64,000 nt of DNA. Origin: Balanoglossus misakiensis. Lineage: Eukaryota > Hemichordata. The notes beneath the pieces are model-generated. The model did no database searches. It was not told the origin of the DNA and worked only from the letters and a program-made list of their open reading frames with translations. The position numbers and the translations under genes were made by a program. Below, piece after piece: positions 1 through 11,141 of the stretch (position 1 is its first letter; every line of letters begins with the position of its first letter). The stretch lies in assembly GCA_040954595.2 (NCBI GenBank), contig CM082580.2, positions 13,640,001 through 13,704,000 of the forward strand, read 5' to 3'.

Positions 1-3000
1 GGAATTAGATCCACGAGTTCAATACACGTAGGCAGATCTTTCCAAAGGCACTTGATTGATCTCCGTAAACATCAATCTCTTGTCGCCGACAAAGATCTTA
101 GTTTACTTCAGCTTCCAGACTTCCCTTATACTTTTCCGATTCTTAATACATTTCCACCATTAAATGTATCGATGCTAAGTTCGAAATCTGGTAATTTTGA
201 TAATCTTCGCGAAAATAAATGCAGATTTGTGTTGGGAAATTCTTGGTTCTTGTTAGTCTATGGTACATGCTGTACTCCACTTTGAGAAGCAATTGTGTAA
301 CGAACGCGATGAAGATCAAAAACCTAATCCTATATCAATTAGAATATGCTGCCAACCCCCTCCAACCGAAACCACCCTATCCGCCGTTCAAACCACAGGC
401 TAGGCCACGATCCTCACTGTATTGTATAACATTTTCTTCACATACGGTATACTGTAATCGCTGTGTCTCTTAAAGCCCGGTTTCCCCGTCCATTTGCCTC
501 GAACATTCGTTTTCACATGACCAATCCTGGTGGAAACAAATCATTCAGCCCTCCAAATGGTGATAAGGAAATGAAATTAACATTTAGAATAACATTACCT
601 TTTAGAAGCATTGAAAAGTTAATCAGTCCATGCTTGGTGGTATCGGTTCTTGTGGTACAGCTATCCTTGATCTGTGATGTCTGTACGACTAGGTTCGTCT
701 GTCTGATCTTACACGATACAAGTCTCGTTTCAAGCTCTCAACCGTGATGATTTCTACAGCTAGAAACTCTTCCGTAGTTCCTCCCGTCAATGGATATCGT
801 TAGCGGGGAGTTTGTCGAAATCACAGAGGTAAAGATTTCCACGCGATTATTTGATGACAGGAAAGATTAAATCGCGAGTGCAATGTGTTCGCTCTTTTCC
901 TCGGGGCGCGTAGCTATCCGCGCTGACGATGGAGAGCGCCGATGCAACCAGTATGACCAAATATTCTAATATGCTGCACGAGACTATTCGGCTTCGGTGT
1001 CACGTGACTACCTCTACCATCACAAAACAAGTATAGCGCATCCAATCCCCACGTACAAAATCTAAACAAACCTCAGCAACGCCTTTTCTTCGAACTTGAA
1101 GTGTAATCCACTGTCAAATATGAAAGCCTCCCCTCAGTGTGTCATAAAATCATAATGTGAAATTTCAAACGCCGTTGATCGCTTTATAGGCAATCTAACT
1201 TTTTTTGCGTTCATCCTACACATTACAATAACCTTTTTCAGCGTAAATACATGTCGCTTATTATTTCCGACTTGAAATAGGATTTTAATCCTTCCATACA
1301 AGCTTTAATATGGACAACACCTTTTTGTCCGTTCCTGAATTGAATTTCAAGCGCGATTCCTATTAATCCTGTGCCCGGAAGTCGTTGATTTCGACCCCCC
1401 TCCCCCCAAGAGCGTGATGTAAGTATATCACGGGATCAGTAATTCCCAGCATGTAACATTATCCACCCCCATTTCATCCTCATCATTGCGTTTGTTTCGA
1501 GGTCGTGAATTTGTCGTGGGAGAATGATCTCGCGTAGCATTGAAATCACGAAGTTAAAAGTCATCGTAGTGGTTTCAGATGCCATCCCTAAACTGTTGCA
1601 GACAGTGAAGTAGCTATTTTAACCTTGATTTTGATTTTATATGTAACAATATATTGCCAGGATATCTGAAGAACGAGGTGAAAATATTGATTGAACGTGA
1701 GATGCCTGTCGTCTGTTGATGTTTTTCAAATTTGCTTTATAGTATATCCATTTTTGCCCAAAAATCGATGGCAAGTTACCCAGCTTTTTTACAATGACTT
1801 TGGCACTTAAACGCCCTGCTGTCGTTGACAGGTGATTAGACTGGACTTAGAGGCCGACATCGTCTTATGCGCATGTGCGTAATTTCGTGTTTACAGACAC
1901 TGTTTACGCCCAATCCAAATGTTCTGCAAATTTTGTGTTCGACGTTCGCTTCCTTCCATATTTTGTCCCTTCTTCGCCCACTTTGCTGTCCGATCTCCGC
2001 CACAGATTCTTTGAGTGAGAGAGTAATATTGTCTCAAATTTGTTCTAGTTTCCTTCCATGTATAGATCAGTACTAGGTTCCTTTTACAAGTAGTTCCCAT
2101 TACGAGACGAAACGCGACACCTCATAATTAATATGAAATTAATCGGATATTAGTCGCCCACAAAGCATATAGAGTGCGTCTTTTTTCGAGATCTGGTCAC
2201 AGCTGAAACCCGACGCTGTCTTCCGTGTACCCGAGGTTCCACTTCCTGTTGACATGGCAACGATCGTTGGCATGCCAACTTTGAGCCGATATTCCACGAA
2301 GCGATCCTGTTGACGAAAGAGACCTGAAAAGGCAACGAGTGAATGTGATAAGATGTGGGTTCAAAGTCATAATTCACAGGAAATAGAAAAAAGGGGTTAT
2401 TTTTTTGTACCAGAAGCTGGTAAGAACGCTGTTGGATACGAGGGACTAATTTAGTTTCGTTTCGCGACGCCGAACTTTCTCGTGTGTGTCAATGTCCTTT
2501 ACCTATTATGGTGACCATGGTGACCCAGCTTGAATGACATGTTCTGAGTGGAGTCTGATTAGATGCTATTAGACTCTACACGATGCTAATGATATCAGCT
2601 TTAGATTTGAATGTGAGTGAACCAGCCATCATTCCCAATGTAGAGTTGGCAGTCTTTTATATCTAAATCCATTGACTTTCTGGCTTACATGTGCAAAGTA
2701 ACACTAAAACCTTTTTCATACTCAGTAAAAGCCAAACAATTGTCTGCTTGACCGCTTTCACCGTTGACTGCAATACTCCATGAGGCAATGTATCAAAAAC
2801 TGACCGACCGACTGACTGACTGGCAGATACAAATGGTGGGAAGAATATAAAGAAGCGGATTTGGACATTCACCGGCAATTCTTTGATCATCCAATTTTCC
2901 ATTGCTGACATGCCTCTCAATTGAAGCGTCATTATGTTAATGCATGCGGAACACACCCTGTGGCATTCGTGGGGAATGTCCTTTGCAAAATTATCAAGCA

Positions 3001-4503
3001 ATTTTAACTTCATACCTGGTATTTTCTCGTTTTAACGATACCGCCGATAAAAGAGCGCGAATAAGGAAGAGTTCAATACTTTGCCGTGAGACATTCGTTG
3101 CCCCTTAACAAGCACAAGGGTAGCCAACGTTTTTTCAAAGTTGTTTCATTTGAAAAAAGGGTGAGCCGTGGCTTTGCTTGGTGAGGCATATTAAAGTAAA
3201 GTAGATAGCACGTTGATTTGAAAGTCGAATTAACAGTTGCTATGGCAATTACTGAATGCTTTTTGATTCTGCAATATTACCCATTTCAATGGTCATCGGG
3301 TTGGTGAGACAACGTTGACAGGATGACTCAAGTCATGTCATGTGCCAAATTTTCCACAATAACAAACTCACCAGACAAAGGTCGAAATAATTTACCACAA
3401 AGTTCGCAGGCAAAACGTAGACTTTTATATTGTTGACGTGACATATATATTTCTTCGTTGCTGTGTCTGTCTGGCCGTCTGTCTATCACCCCACATAAAT
3501 AGCAGTGTTTTCAATTATTTTCATTCAAGGAGCATGACTTGATGCTCTTCCCCGAAGGCAAGTCAATGATGAAATGATGTAAGACTGTTAGGGCATCGCT
3601 AGTTTTGCATAACGGGAGACTTTTGGCCTTGTCATGGTGGTTATCGGTCAATAATTAGGACTTCGCTTGCAGCTATCTGAGGCAAAAAACATACCTGGTT
3701 CGTTGGTGGAATTTATGTTCTAAAGATTTGTGGTTGTGGTCGAAAACGTTATTGAATTACATTGAACGCCAGATCTGAGTGTACGGAAAGCGAGATAAAC
3801 ACTTGAAATTGCCTTTACATCCTAATCCCACCGTCTTCGTTTTTCACTTTCACAATTAGTTGCATCTTCGCCGTATTAGGGTCACACTCAGCCTGAGGTT
3901 ACGGTTTAGTGGCGTGTAAGAGCATCGGGCCAGGCATGCAGTCAAGTATCATTAGGATAAGAAAAAAGTCACACGATATCCCACAAAGGCTCAATTTTCT
4001 GGAAGAAATTGGAAATAAAAGAGTAATATCTACAGTTCAAAGATAAGAGTTTCGGGGTGAAAATGCGTGAACAGAAAATGCCAGTCAAAACTTGTGCGTC
4101 CAGGCGCGCACCTGATGAGAGCGTGTTCGGGGGTGATGCGTACGTACGCGGGCGCGTAACCGAATGTTGTGTTCGTTCTATTTCGTAGAACTTATTCTTT
4201 TTTTATTTCGAACAGGTGTTGTTTTCATAGTCAGTTACAGAGAGTACGCTTTATTCCGATTTCAAATCATGTTTATTTATCATCTGTAGATATTGTGAAC
4301 CGAAATAGGCAACCATTTCTCGGTACATCGTACGCGGCGATAGGCAAATATGACCAACAGGGGCACTTGACATCACGGCCCGCTGCAACGCTGCGAACAT
4401 ATTGAACAGTGCGGAAACGCGACGGTCGATTCGAACTTCGAGTCTGTTTGTACTTGTAGGACAATAACCGAGTTTCTATTTGGTTCAATTTTGTTTTTTT
4501 ACC
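1..4503. other. Intergenic region, no supported gene
   Basis: No open frame here resembles a known protein, and I found no linked set of exons with splice sites. The sequence is ordinary mixed-composition DNA with small simple-sequence patches, such as a short C-rich run near 1396-1408 and GACT/GACC-like repeats near 2805-2822. The last few hundred bases should contain the promoter and 5' untranslated region of the LRR gene that starts at 4504, but I see no clear TATA box. A piece of an upstream gene's untranslated region could be present and would not be visible to me. Confidence 0.5.
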
Positions 4504-4563
4504 ATGTGGTTTTGGCGTTTTCTGGTGGCATTGCTTCCACTTTTCGTGTATTGCCAGTCGCAG
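4504..4563 (+). other. Signal peptide of the LRR protein
   Basis: The first twenty or so codons encode an aromatic and leucine-rich stretch (MWFWRFLVALLPLFVYC), followed by the first cysteine of the N-terminal LRR cap. This is a typical secretory signal. It decides the start codon: the frame is open a little further upstream but has no ATG there, and this ATG sits in an ACC-ATG context. Confidence 0.75.
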
Positions 4564-7500
4564 TGCCCGACAGATTGCAACTGTCACGATGGTGTCCTAT
4601 CGTGTCATACAGATACCGGTGAAAAACTGAAGACAGTACCGCCAAAGCTATACCTCAACGATTTGTCTATGATAACAGAAATGTAAGTAAGAGTCTGTCT
4701 GCTTGCCCGCCTGCCTGTCTGTCGTATATATGTATATATATAGGTTCGTGTGTGTGTGTGATTTTCTCAAAACTTAATTGTACAGCGTGCTACTGTATTA
4801 CGCCTTTAACAGCGCAAGTATTCTGGCTAACACGCAAACGGTACATTGCGGCAAGCAATGAAACCAGACCTCAGGGGAGAAAGGCCACTATTACCTTATA
4901 TTTCACACATCTTAATGTACCACCATCTCTCTAATTGAACCATCGCCCAATTGACAACGTTGCCGATAGTTTCGTGATCGGCTTCGTCTATTGAGAATAA
5001 GTCCGACCAAAGGGCATATCGGCCGACGATGGTTTCAATTGATAAGGGCATGCGTAGGATTAATCTGCTGCCTTAAGATTTTTGTTTTGTTTCAACGTGG
5101 AAACTAAGGAGCCGAGAAGTGATGTTGTACGAATATTCGTACGTTTACAATCTCCAGCGACATCTGTTCAACGTGTAATGGTGATTTTTTAATTATGAAT
5201 CGTCTGAATTGTATCTGAGTCTGTGCTTCGAGAAAATAGGTTTGAGAGAGCTTCCAGTTGTTATAAATGAGAATGAAACTCTGAGTTGGATAACGATGAC
5301 CGGAAGAAATAGCCCGTTTAGTTAAATTACCCACTGATTTGACACAATTCAAATAGGACATACCCTCATAAAGATGTAGCTTTTAAGCTTTTTCAGATTT
5401 CCAGCAAAATGATAGTTCTACATTAAATTGTGCAAACCATCTTGTTTTCACAAAGATCATTACTTTAAATTTTCTCCATAGAGTTAACACAGGCATTGGC
5501 GGCCATTTTGAATTTCAAATTCGAGAGAATTGTGTCACCTGGATCTAGCAACATAGGGTGTATAAATCTATTGATTCAGCAGGGAATATGCCATTATGAT
5601 TGACTTTTTCTTGTTTCTCGTTCAATGTAGTGACTTTGAAGGAAGTGATATCGATCAGCTACATGTGGGTGACTTCACTGGACTTGGTAATGTCAAGGTT
5701 CTGTAAGTAAACCAGTTATACGTTTTTTCGTTTGTGTGTGTGTGAACTTGCTATATCGATTCTCTTTGTGTGTCCGTTCCGTGAAATGCAATGAAGTCAC
5801 TCGTCCGTAAAACGAACGCAAAGCCCCTGTTTTCAGTTAACACATGTCCATATTTTCGTGTTCATAAATGTAGGAATATGAACAGAAACAAATTGAAGGT
5901 GTTACTTCAGGGTCATTTCAACGGTCTTCGCCAGGTGAGGCAAATGTAAGTACTGCAAGGAGCTGTTTGATATCTCGTTGTGGCCCCTCCGTTACGACCA
6001 AGTCCCCAAACATTTGTCCTAATATTTCATCCCTACTTTAAAAGTAGACGTCATAACTTCAGAGTGCCAGCCCATAGTGTCTTAAAGCGCATGTGGCCAT
6101 CGGTGAGATGTGCAAAACAGTAATATGTCGTTGAACTAATATTATTCATGATATCCTTGCCTGTCATTACATTTCAGATGGCTAACCGAAAACAGTATAC
6201 GTTTTCTCGACTCTTACGTGTTTAGCGGATTGCCGAACCTTCATGAAGTGTAAGTCTGCAACTGGTGAAATCCACCCATTTTTATATGGCCAATTTCAGT
6301 GAAAATTTACTGGCCATCGACATGTTCTTTATCTCATTTTCTACAAGTACTCGTGCCAACAGCCTTGCAAAACCCACTATGCGAAAGACCTGTATGTTGC
6401 ACTGCCAGTGTGCCAATCATTAGCGACCAAAGCTGAATCGATCGAACACTGTGGGTGGGCTACTGTTGGTGAGAAATCTGGCGTTGATTTGTCATAATTT
6501 GCAAATTATTCCACGTGAGGTATTTTGATGTTGAGTACTTTTTGACCTTTATCGGCATCAAGCCAGACAACTGTGGTCATTGTTTTTCCAGCGATCTCTC
6601 AAGGAACCAGCTTGAATACATTCCAAGAGGCACGTTCCGAACAGCTGGCAGCAACGCCCACAGTCCTATCCTGACACTGTAAGTGAGACACGCTAGATGT
6701 GTTTGATGAGCATGCGCATTATTGTTACATGTATTTCAATATGGCGCCGGTAGCCAGAATGCGTCTTCACTTTATATACAAACATGTACTGTCTGCTGCA
6801 TCAACTTCAAATACAAGACGTGACTTTACAGGGCAATGAAATACACCTGAATAAAATATTGTGTTTTACCTTTATATATAAATCTGTTTAGCACTTCTAT
6901 GCACATTGCTATCAGACAGCAATAATAAATCGTTTATATTATTTGTTTCAGGGAACTGATGAATAATAATTTGAATGTATTGACTGCGGGTATGTTCGAT
7001 GGATTAACAAAACTCAAATCGCTGTGAGTATAAGTTCTGCTTCTTCTTTCCTAGGTGAGGCTGAAATTGTCATTGATAACTAGTGCGCGTGCGTGTGTAA
7101 ACTTACCACTCACGAACCTTTCGCGATGCACAATTTACAAGCCCCAGAATCTTATTCCTGCTAAAAGCTCGGTTCGAAGTATTAGTCACGAGTCTGTTAA
7201 AGTATCGGTTTGGATAATACCGCTAGTATGGATAGGGTTATTAGTCTTCCGGTAATAATAGGCTTCTTATAAACACCTATAAAATTGCATAGTGCACCTA
7301 TAGCCATCTGAGATGACGTGCCGCGTTAATGTTATCCTGAAGGAAGATATGGCGGCGCGGAGTGTTATTATGGGTGGTTTTTGAAAATGCTAAATGTAAA
7401 GGAAAAGTGAAGGCAATCTGCTGAAAGTAGTATTGTATTCGACAAACCCATAGTCCTAGCAGTTATACGCTGATGTGTCTGGAGTGACGTTAACAGTTTT

Positions 7501-10159
7501 TTTTTATCAAATTTAATTTGGTGCGTATTTTTCTCTATTTTCAGGTACTTAGATTATAATGACATCGAGTCGATTGAAGCGAACACCTTCACTCCGCTTG
7601 TCAGCCTCCAAATACTGTGAGTAATCTCAGTGGTATTCTTTCGTTGCCACGGTGACGACTTGCTAGTTTTAACCTTATATTTTTCTCCTTCAACGCGATT
7701 AGACTGGGGTATCCTTTCAAAATGAAACCATACACTAGTATGTCCTGGTGTCGGGTATGCACGGTGCAGGAGAATCTCCTGCCGGATGCTTTTAAGCATT
7801 TAAGCTGTATCGAGGAACAATATCTGGTTAGCTGACTTCACTGCGAAGATGACGGCAGCTGTTCATTCACCTTTGCTCGTCTCGCGTTTTGCCTTTGTCG
7901 TGAATTCGTCTGGGTGGACTAATCTGAACAGGAAGATTAAGACGTCTGCCGATGTAATTTTCATCGCAAAAATTCTACGTCAGACTCGTGATATACCCTG
8001 ATATTGTCTATGGAGTTAACCCCCCCCCCCCCGAAATACAAGTCGTCAATCTTTGCATTTTCTGAAATATGACAAAATCGGTAACTAGTGACTCCGTCTC
8101 ATTGTGTTTTATTTTTCTTTCTTCCAAGGTCGTTGCGAAACGTGAACTTGAAACCGACTATTTTCTTACCCGCTCTTCAAAGGTTGCCTGCGTTAAATGA
8201 AATGTAGGTATCATTTTCGTCTCACACCCGCATCGACACTTTCTGGTTGAAATAGGCCTACATTCATGCGTTTAAGTCAGTAGAAAATTAAAATATGAAA
8301 ACTCTCTCAGTTACTTGTCAGGAAATCTGTTTCCGTGCAATTGTGATTGGCTGGACTTGAAGAATGAAGTGGAATCGAGCGGTGCTCAAATAAGGGATCT
8401 GTCTAGTACACCCACGTGCGGCGAAGAACAATCTCTCGTATGCCGTGAGTACAGCGAAGATATTTTAATGCTCCTTGCAGTAGATTTCTAGTCAAGAAAA
8501 AAATATCCAATACTGTTTTAATCACGTGTAAACACACTTCTTTCTGCAGAAAAACTGCGGGAACACCCCAGCTCTCGCGAGACTCACGGATACCAATTTA
8601 TAACTCTGCGAGAACTGACAGCGCCAAAAGTGGAAAAGGGAAAGATGACAGTGCACGGGAAATGGTATAAGCCGTCAAGTGTCGAAGGTGAAGAAGCGTT
8701 ATTACAGTACGACACAGAAACAAGAGAGCGTATTCAGGAACTCCCAGATGAAAACAAGCGTAACTTCTATTTGCGGATTTTCCAGTCTCGAATGGAGGAC
8801 TTCATTCAGAAGCATGTTCTTGCACCAGAGAAAAAGCAGAATCTTATGTAAGAAGCTTTCTAATTAACCCTTCGAAGTGGCGGTGTGTAATAGAAAAAAA
8901 AAATGAAAACACGTAGGCTTTATACCTCTTGAGACATGTTTGCAGTCGCGTGCCTGTTTTCGCCGTTCAAGAGGCGCCGGAGAGTCACATTTTAAAAATA
9001 TTCTTATCAATGAAAGTTTCTGTACAATGTCCTTCCTCTATTGACTAACCCATCAAGCCTTAAAGAATACTGTGCGGCAGTCAAGCGCGCTTGGCATTTC
9101 AAAACGCTTTAGAAAATTAGAAAAGAAAAGGGCATTTCACTCATAGCAAGGAAAAAAGTTGCAGCTATTTTACCTAGTGCAGTGTAAGGTATAGGTTTAC
9201 CTTTTCCAGAGTTTTTGTGAGATTTTTTATAGAATTTACCAACTTCATTGAAACGTGTCTTCGATCCCTTCAATGCCACAGGAGGCGGATATATTCGCAT
9301 AAATGGTTTGATTCTTCTATATTTTGTCTTTTTACAGATATGTGTCGTTATACGAAGATGTGAATACGAGTATACACCATTCTTTTGGATTATCTCATAT
9401 CGACGCTAGAGGGCCACTCCGTCGGCAAAGTCTACATATGGTACACAGAACAAAAAACATCATTGCCATGGTAACGCCCTTGGTGATTATCCTGTTTTTC
9501 TTTGTGATGGTCTGCTTTTGTCGTATGAAAGGAACGGTGAGTCATTTATTTTGAAAATTACACGTACGACAATAAGTATCTTACAGCTACGTTATGTATT
9601 TTATTTATTTATTTAAGATGTATTTAAATATTTATTTATATATTTACTTATTTATAAGAATTTTCGATGGTTTCATCTTCCAGAATGCAAGTGCAGAATC
9701 ACAGTCGTCTAAATGCTTTGAACCCATAATTCGATGCTTACAAAAGCTAAAACAGCGTAAAGAGTATACTCAGGCGAGGGAAGGCAAACTGCAAGAGAGG
9801 ATAGAGTTCCGAAAACTCCATGGACAAGTGAAAGAGGTAAGCAGCATTGTAGTTTGGTTCTAGGGAGGTAGATGGACAGACTTGGAGCTGGAGAGAGAAT
9901 TAGACATGCGCCAAATCCACTCACGAAGAATACCAACATTTGCTTGAACACACAGAGCATTGACCGACCGAAGAATATTTTCGCCAAGAAGGCGGCTGAA
10001 GAAATAGAGATGGAGGCGCATACGGAAGAAGATTTTAGATCGACTTTACAGAAACAACGCAAAATGTCACTTGGAGGAACTCGATTTAGCAGTAGCTCAG
10101 AAGGAACCGATGATGAAGATGACGAAGTTGTTTTTGACAAAAGAGAAATTAGTAAATAA
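4504..10159 (+). CDS. LRR type I transmembrane protein, 13 exons
   Basis: Exons: 4504-4682, 5631-5702, 5874-5945, 6178-6249, 6592-6678, 6952-7023, 7545-7616, 8129-8203, 8311-8444, 8550-8847, 9338-9536, 9684-9836 and 9956-10159. All have GT-AG borders and the phases join, giving about 562 residues. The ATG at 4504 opens a hydrophobic signal peptide (FLVALLPLFVYC), followed by a cysteine cap CPTDCNCHDGVLSC. Seven exons of 72-87 bp follow, each encoding one LRR split at the same phase-2 position (for example LYLDYNDIESIEANTF). Exon 9 is the C-terminal cap (PCNCDWL, later cysteines near residues 269 and 277). Exon 10 encodes about 99 charged extracellular residues with no domain I recognise. A single membrane span (IIAMVTPLVIILFFFVMVCF) lies near residues 419-439. 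The cytoplasmic tail is coiled-coil-like, then serine/acid-rich (SSSEGTDDEDDE). No TIR, Ig or kinase domain is seen, so it is a receptor or adhesion protein of unknown ligand. The last intron is uncertain: acceptor 9871 would add 28 residues. Confidence 0.85.
4724..4760. repeat. TA and GT dinucleotide runs in intron 1
   Basis: A short (TA)n stretch at about 4724-4742 is followed by (GT)n at about 4747-4760. A CTGT/CTGC-rich stretch precedes both. This is ordinary intronic simple sequence. Confidence 0.7.
9597..9658. repeat. ATTT-rich simple sequence in an intron
   Basis: This is about 60 bases of almost pure A/T with repeated TTTA/ATTT units, inside the 147-bp intron between the transmembrane exon and the next exon of the LRR gene. 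It ends just before the acceptor at 9683. Confidence 0.65.
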
Positions 10160-10160
10160 A
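10155..10160 (+). terminator. Possible polyadenylation signal overlapping the LRR stop codon
   Basis: AATAAA overlaps the TAA stop (10157-10159). If used, the 3' untranslated region would be very short. No other clear AATAAA is seen in the roughly 90 bases before the convergent histone remnant. Confidence 0.35.
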
Positions 10161-10252
10161 GTTGTTTCAAAGTGACTCGGTTTTCAACTCTACTACTGTG
10201 ACGACAATAATCAACAGTGTACGACGGTAGTTCTCTTTTTGGAAAATGTGGT

Positions 10253-10268
10253 GGCCCTTATAAGGGCC
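10253..10268 (-). terminator. Histone 3' stem-loop of the H3 remnant
   Basis: On the minus strand, GGCCCTTATAAGGGCC lies 29 bases after the H3 stop. It is a 6-bp stem with a 4-base loop, preceded by AAAC and followed by ACCACA. This matches the layout of the conserved stem-loop that replaces polyadenylation in replication-dependent histone mRNAs. A purine-rich stretch (CAAAAAGAGAA) follows, as expected of the histone downstream element that pairs with U7 snRNA. The loop TATA is not the usual TTTC-like loop. Confidence 0.75.
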
Positions 10269-10297
10269 GTTTTGTATGTGTATGCTAGGCACACAGT

Positions 10298-10495
10298 TTA
10301 AGCTCGCTCGCCACGGATACGACGGGCAAGTTGGATATCCTTTGGCATGGTAGCGACACGCTTGGCTCGACTCAGGATGCTGGTGCTCTCCTGGTAACGA
10401 GGAATTTCAAGAAGAGTGACGGTACCAGGTCTGTAGCGACGGGTAGTACGAGGTGCCTCACCACCTGTAGATTGCTTGGTAAGCTTATGTGGCAT
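10298..10495 (-). pseudogene. Internally deleted histone H3 gene (mini-H3)
   Basis: The minus-strand frame has 65 codons and begins MPHKLTKQSTGGEAPR. It goes straight to RRYRPGTVTLLEIPRYQEST and then jumps to AKRVATMPKDIQLARRIRG, ending in the exact H3 C-terminus GERA and a stop. Against canonical H3 (about 135 residues) it lacks parts of the N-terminal tail and nearly all of helices alpha1 and alpha2. Several conserved residues have changed (K to E in GGKAPR; LREIRRYQK to LLEIPRYQE). It cannot form a normal histone fold, so I call it a pseudogene. It is not a retrocopy: the promoter elements and 3' stem-loop are still in place. The reading frame is fully open across all deletions, so a short H3-like peptide remains possible. 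Confidence 0.8.
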
Positions 10496-10562
10496 GTTGT
10501 GTGGAAGTATCTTGACGCCTTGGAATGAAGAGCGATATGCTTCAGCCCCGGAAAATGAGCCA

Positions 10563-10570
10563 TATTTATA
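10563..10570 (-). promoter_or_regulatory. TATA box of the H3 remnant
   Basis: The minus strand reads TATAAATA, 68 bases upstream of the remnant's ATG. The spacing leaves room for the short leader normal for histone genes. Confidence 0.6.
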
Positions 10571-10598
10571 CAACTTTGAAAAGGTGTGAAGACCACTG

Positions 10599-10663
10599 AT
10601 TGGCCATGAAGTGGTAGGGTACTTCACACATATTCTTTCTCCTTGGGAGCGATCGATGATTGG
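10599..10663 (-). promoter_or_regulatory. Two CCAAT boxes of the H3 remnant
   Basis: The plus strand reads ATTGG at 10599-10603 and 10659-10663, giving CCAAT on the minus strand about 29 and 89 bases upstream of the TATA box. Paired CCAAT boxes are typical of replication-dependent histone promoters. The sequence between them shows nothing else I recognise. Confidence 0.55.
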
Positions 10664-11141
10664 TCCATTAATGCATGAGAAATTAGATGTGATGATCCTA
10701 CTTTTCAACCAAAGTTTCATCTAGTGTCTATGGTTTCATCAACCCAACTGCTGGCAACTGACTGGCAACATGGCCAGCTTGGACGTCGACATTCTCGCAA
10801 GCACAATACAACTCGGCGTGATAGCCACTTTGGATCATCCACAGTCCCTCTGCGGACCATCACGTTAAAAACATGTTCACGTAGACCTAATACCCTTATT
10901 TACACCTTTTGCCACCTTTCTTCAGAAAAAATACCGTCAGTTTTATAATGAAGTTATAAGTGCGACATATGCCTGGCTATATGTGCAAAGAGAAAATTCT
11001 TATGGCAAGCGCCCTCTAGCGATAAAATAATCTTTATTTTTGTAAAGCCCGCCATATTGGTTTTTGAAAAGAGTGAACATTATATTCACATGGCCACTTG
11101 ATTATTTATATGACGTACTCCCACATAATCGCAATTCGGCG
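10664..11141. other. Intergenic region between H3 remnant and SENP gene
   Basis: This gap of about 480 bases separates two divergent transcription units. It presumably contains the SENP promoter and 5' untranslated region. No TATA box in SENP orientation and no other histone gene is recognisable. Confidence 0.4.

Noticed and set aside
463-747. Open frame of 94 codons near the left edge.
   Set aside because: No family resemblance and no splice or promoter context; the length is within chance for this base composition.
2150-2377. Possible minus-strand exon with a TTTTCAG-like acceptor near 2326.
   Set aside because: There is no partner exon, no recognisable protein in any of the three frames, and no clear donor.
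8020-8032. C13 run in an LRR intron as a second MITE end.
   Set aside because: No inverted ends and none of the MITE's internal motifs flank it; it is an isolated homopolymer.
4504-10159. LRR gene as a Toll-like receptor.
   Set aside because: The cytoplasmic part is a coiled-coil-like and acidic tail with no TIR motifs, and there are only about seven LRRs.
9709-10170. 153-codon minus-strand frame over the end of the LRR gene.
   Set aside because: It is antisense to in-phase exons of the LRR protein, low-complexity, and has no recognisable domain.
10298-10720. 140-codon minus-strand frame as a single full-length protein.
   Set aside because: Only the last 65 codons match H3. The upstream part is promoter and leader DNA with CCAAT and TATA boxes that happens to lack stops.
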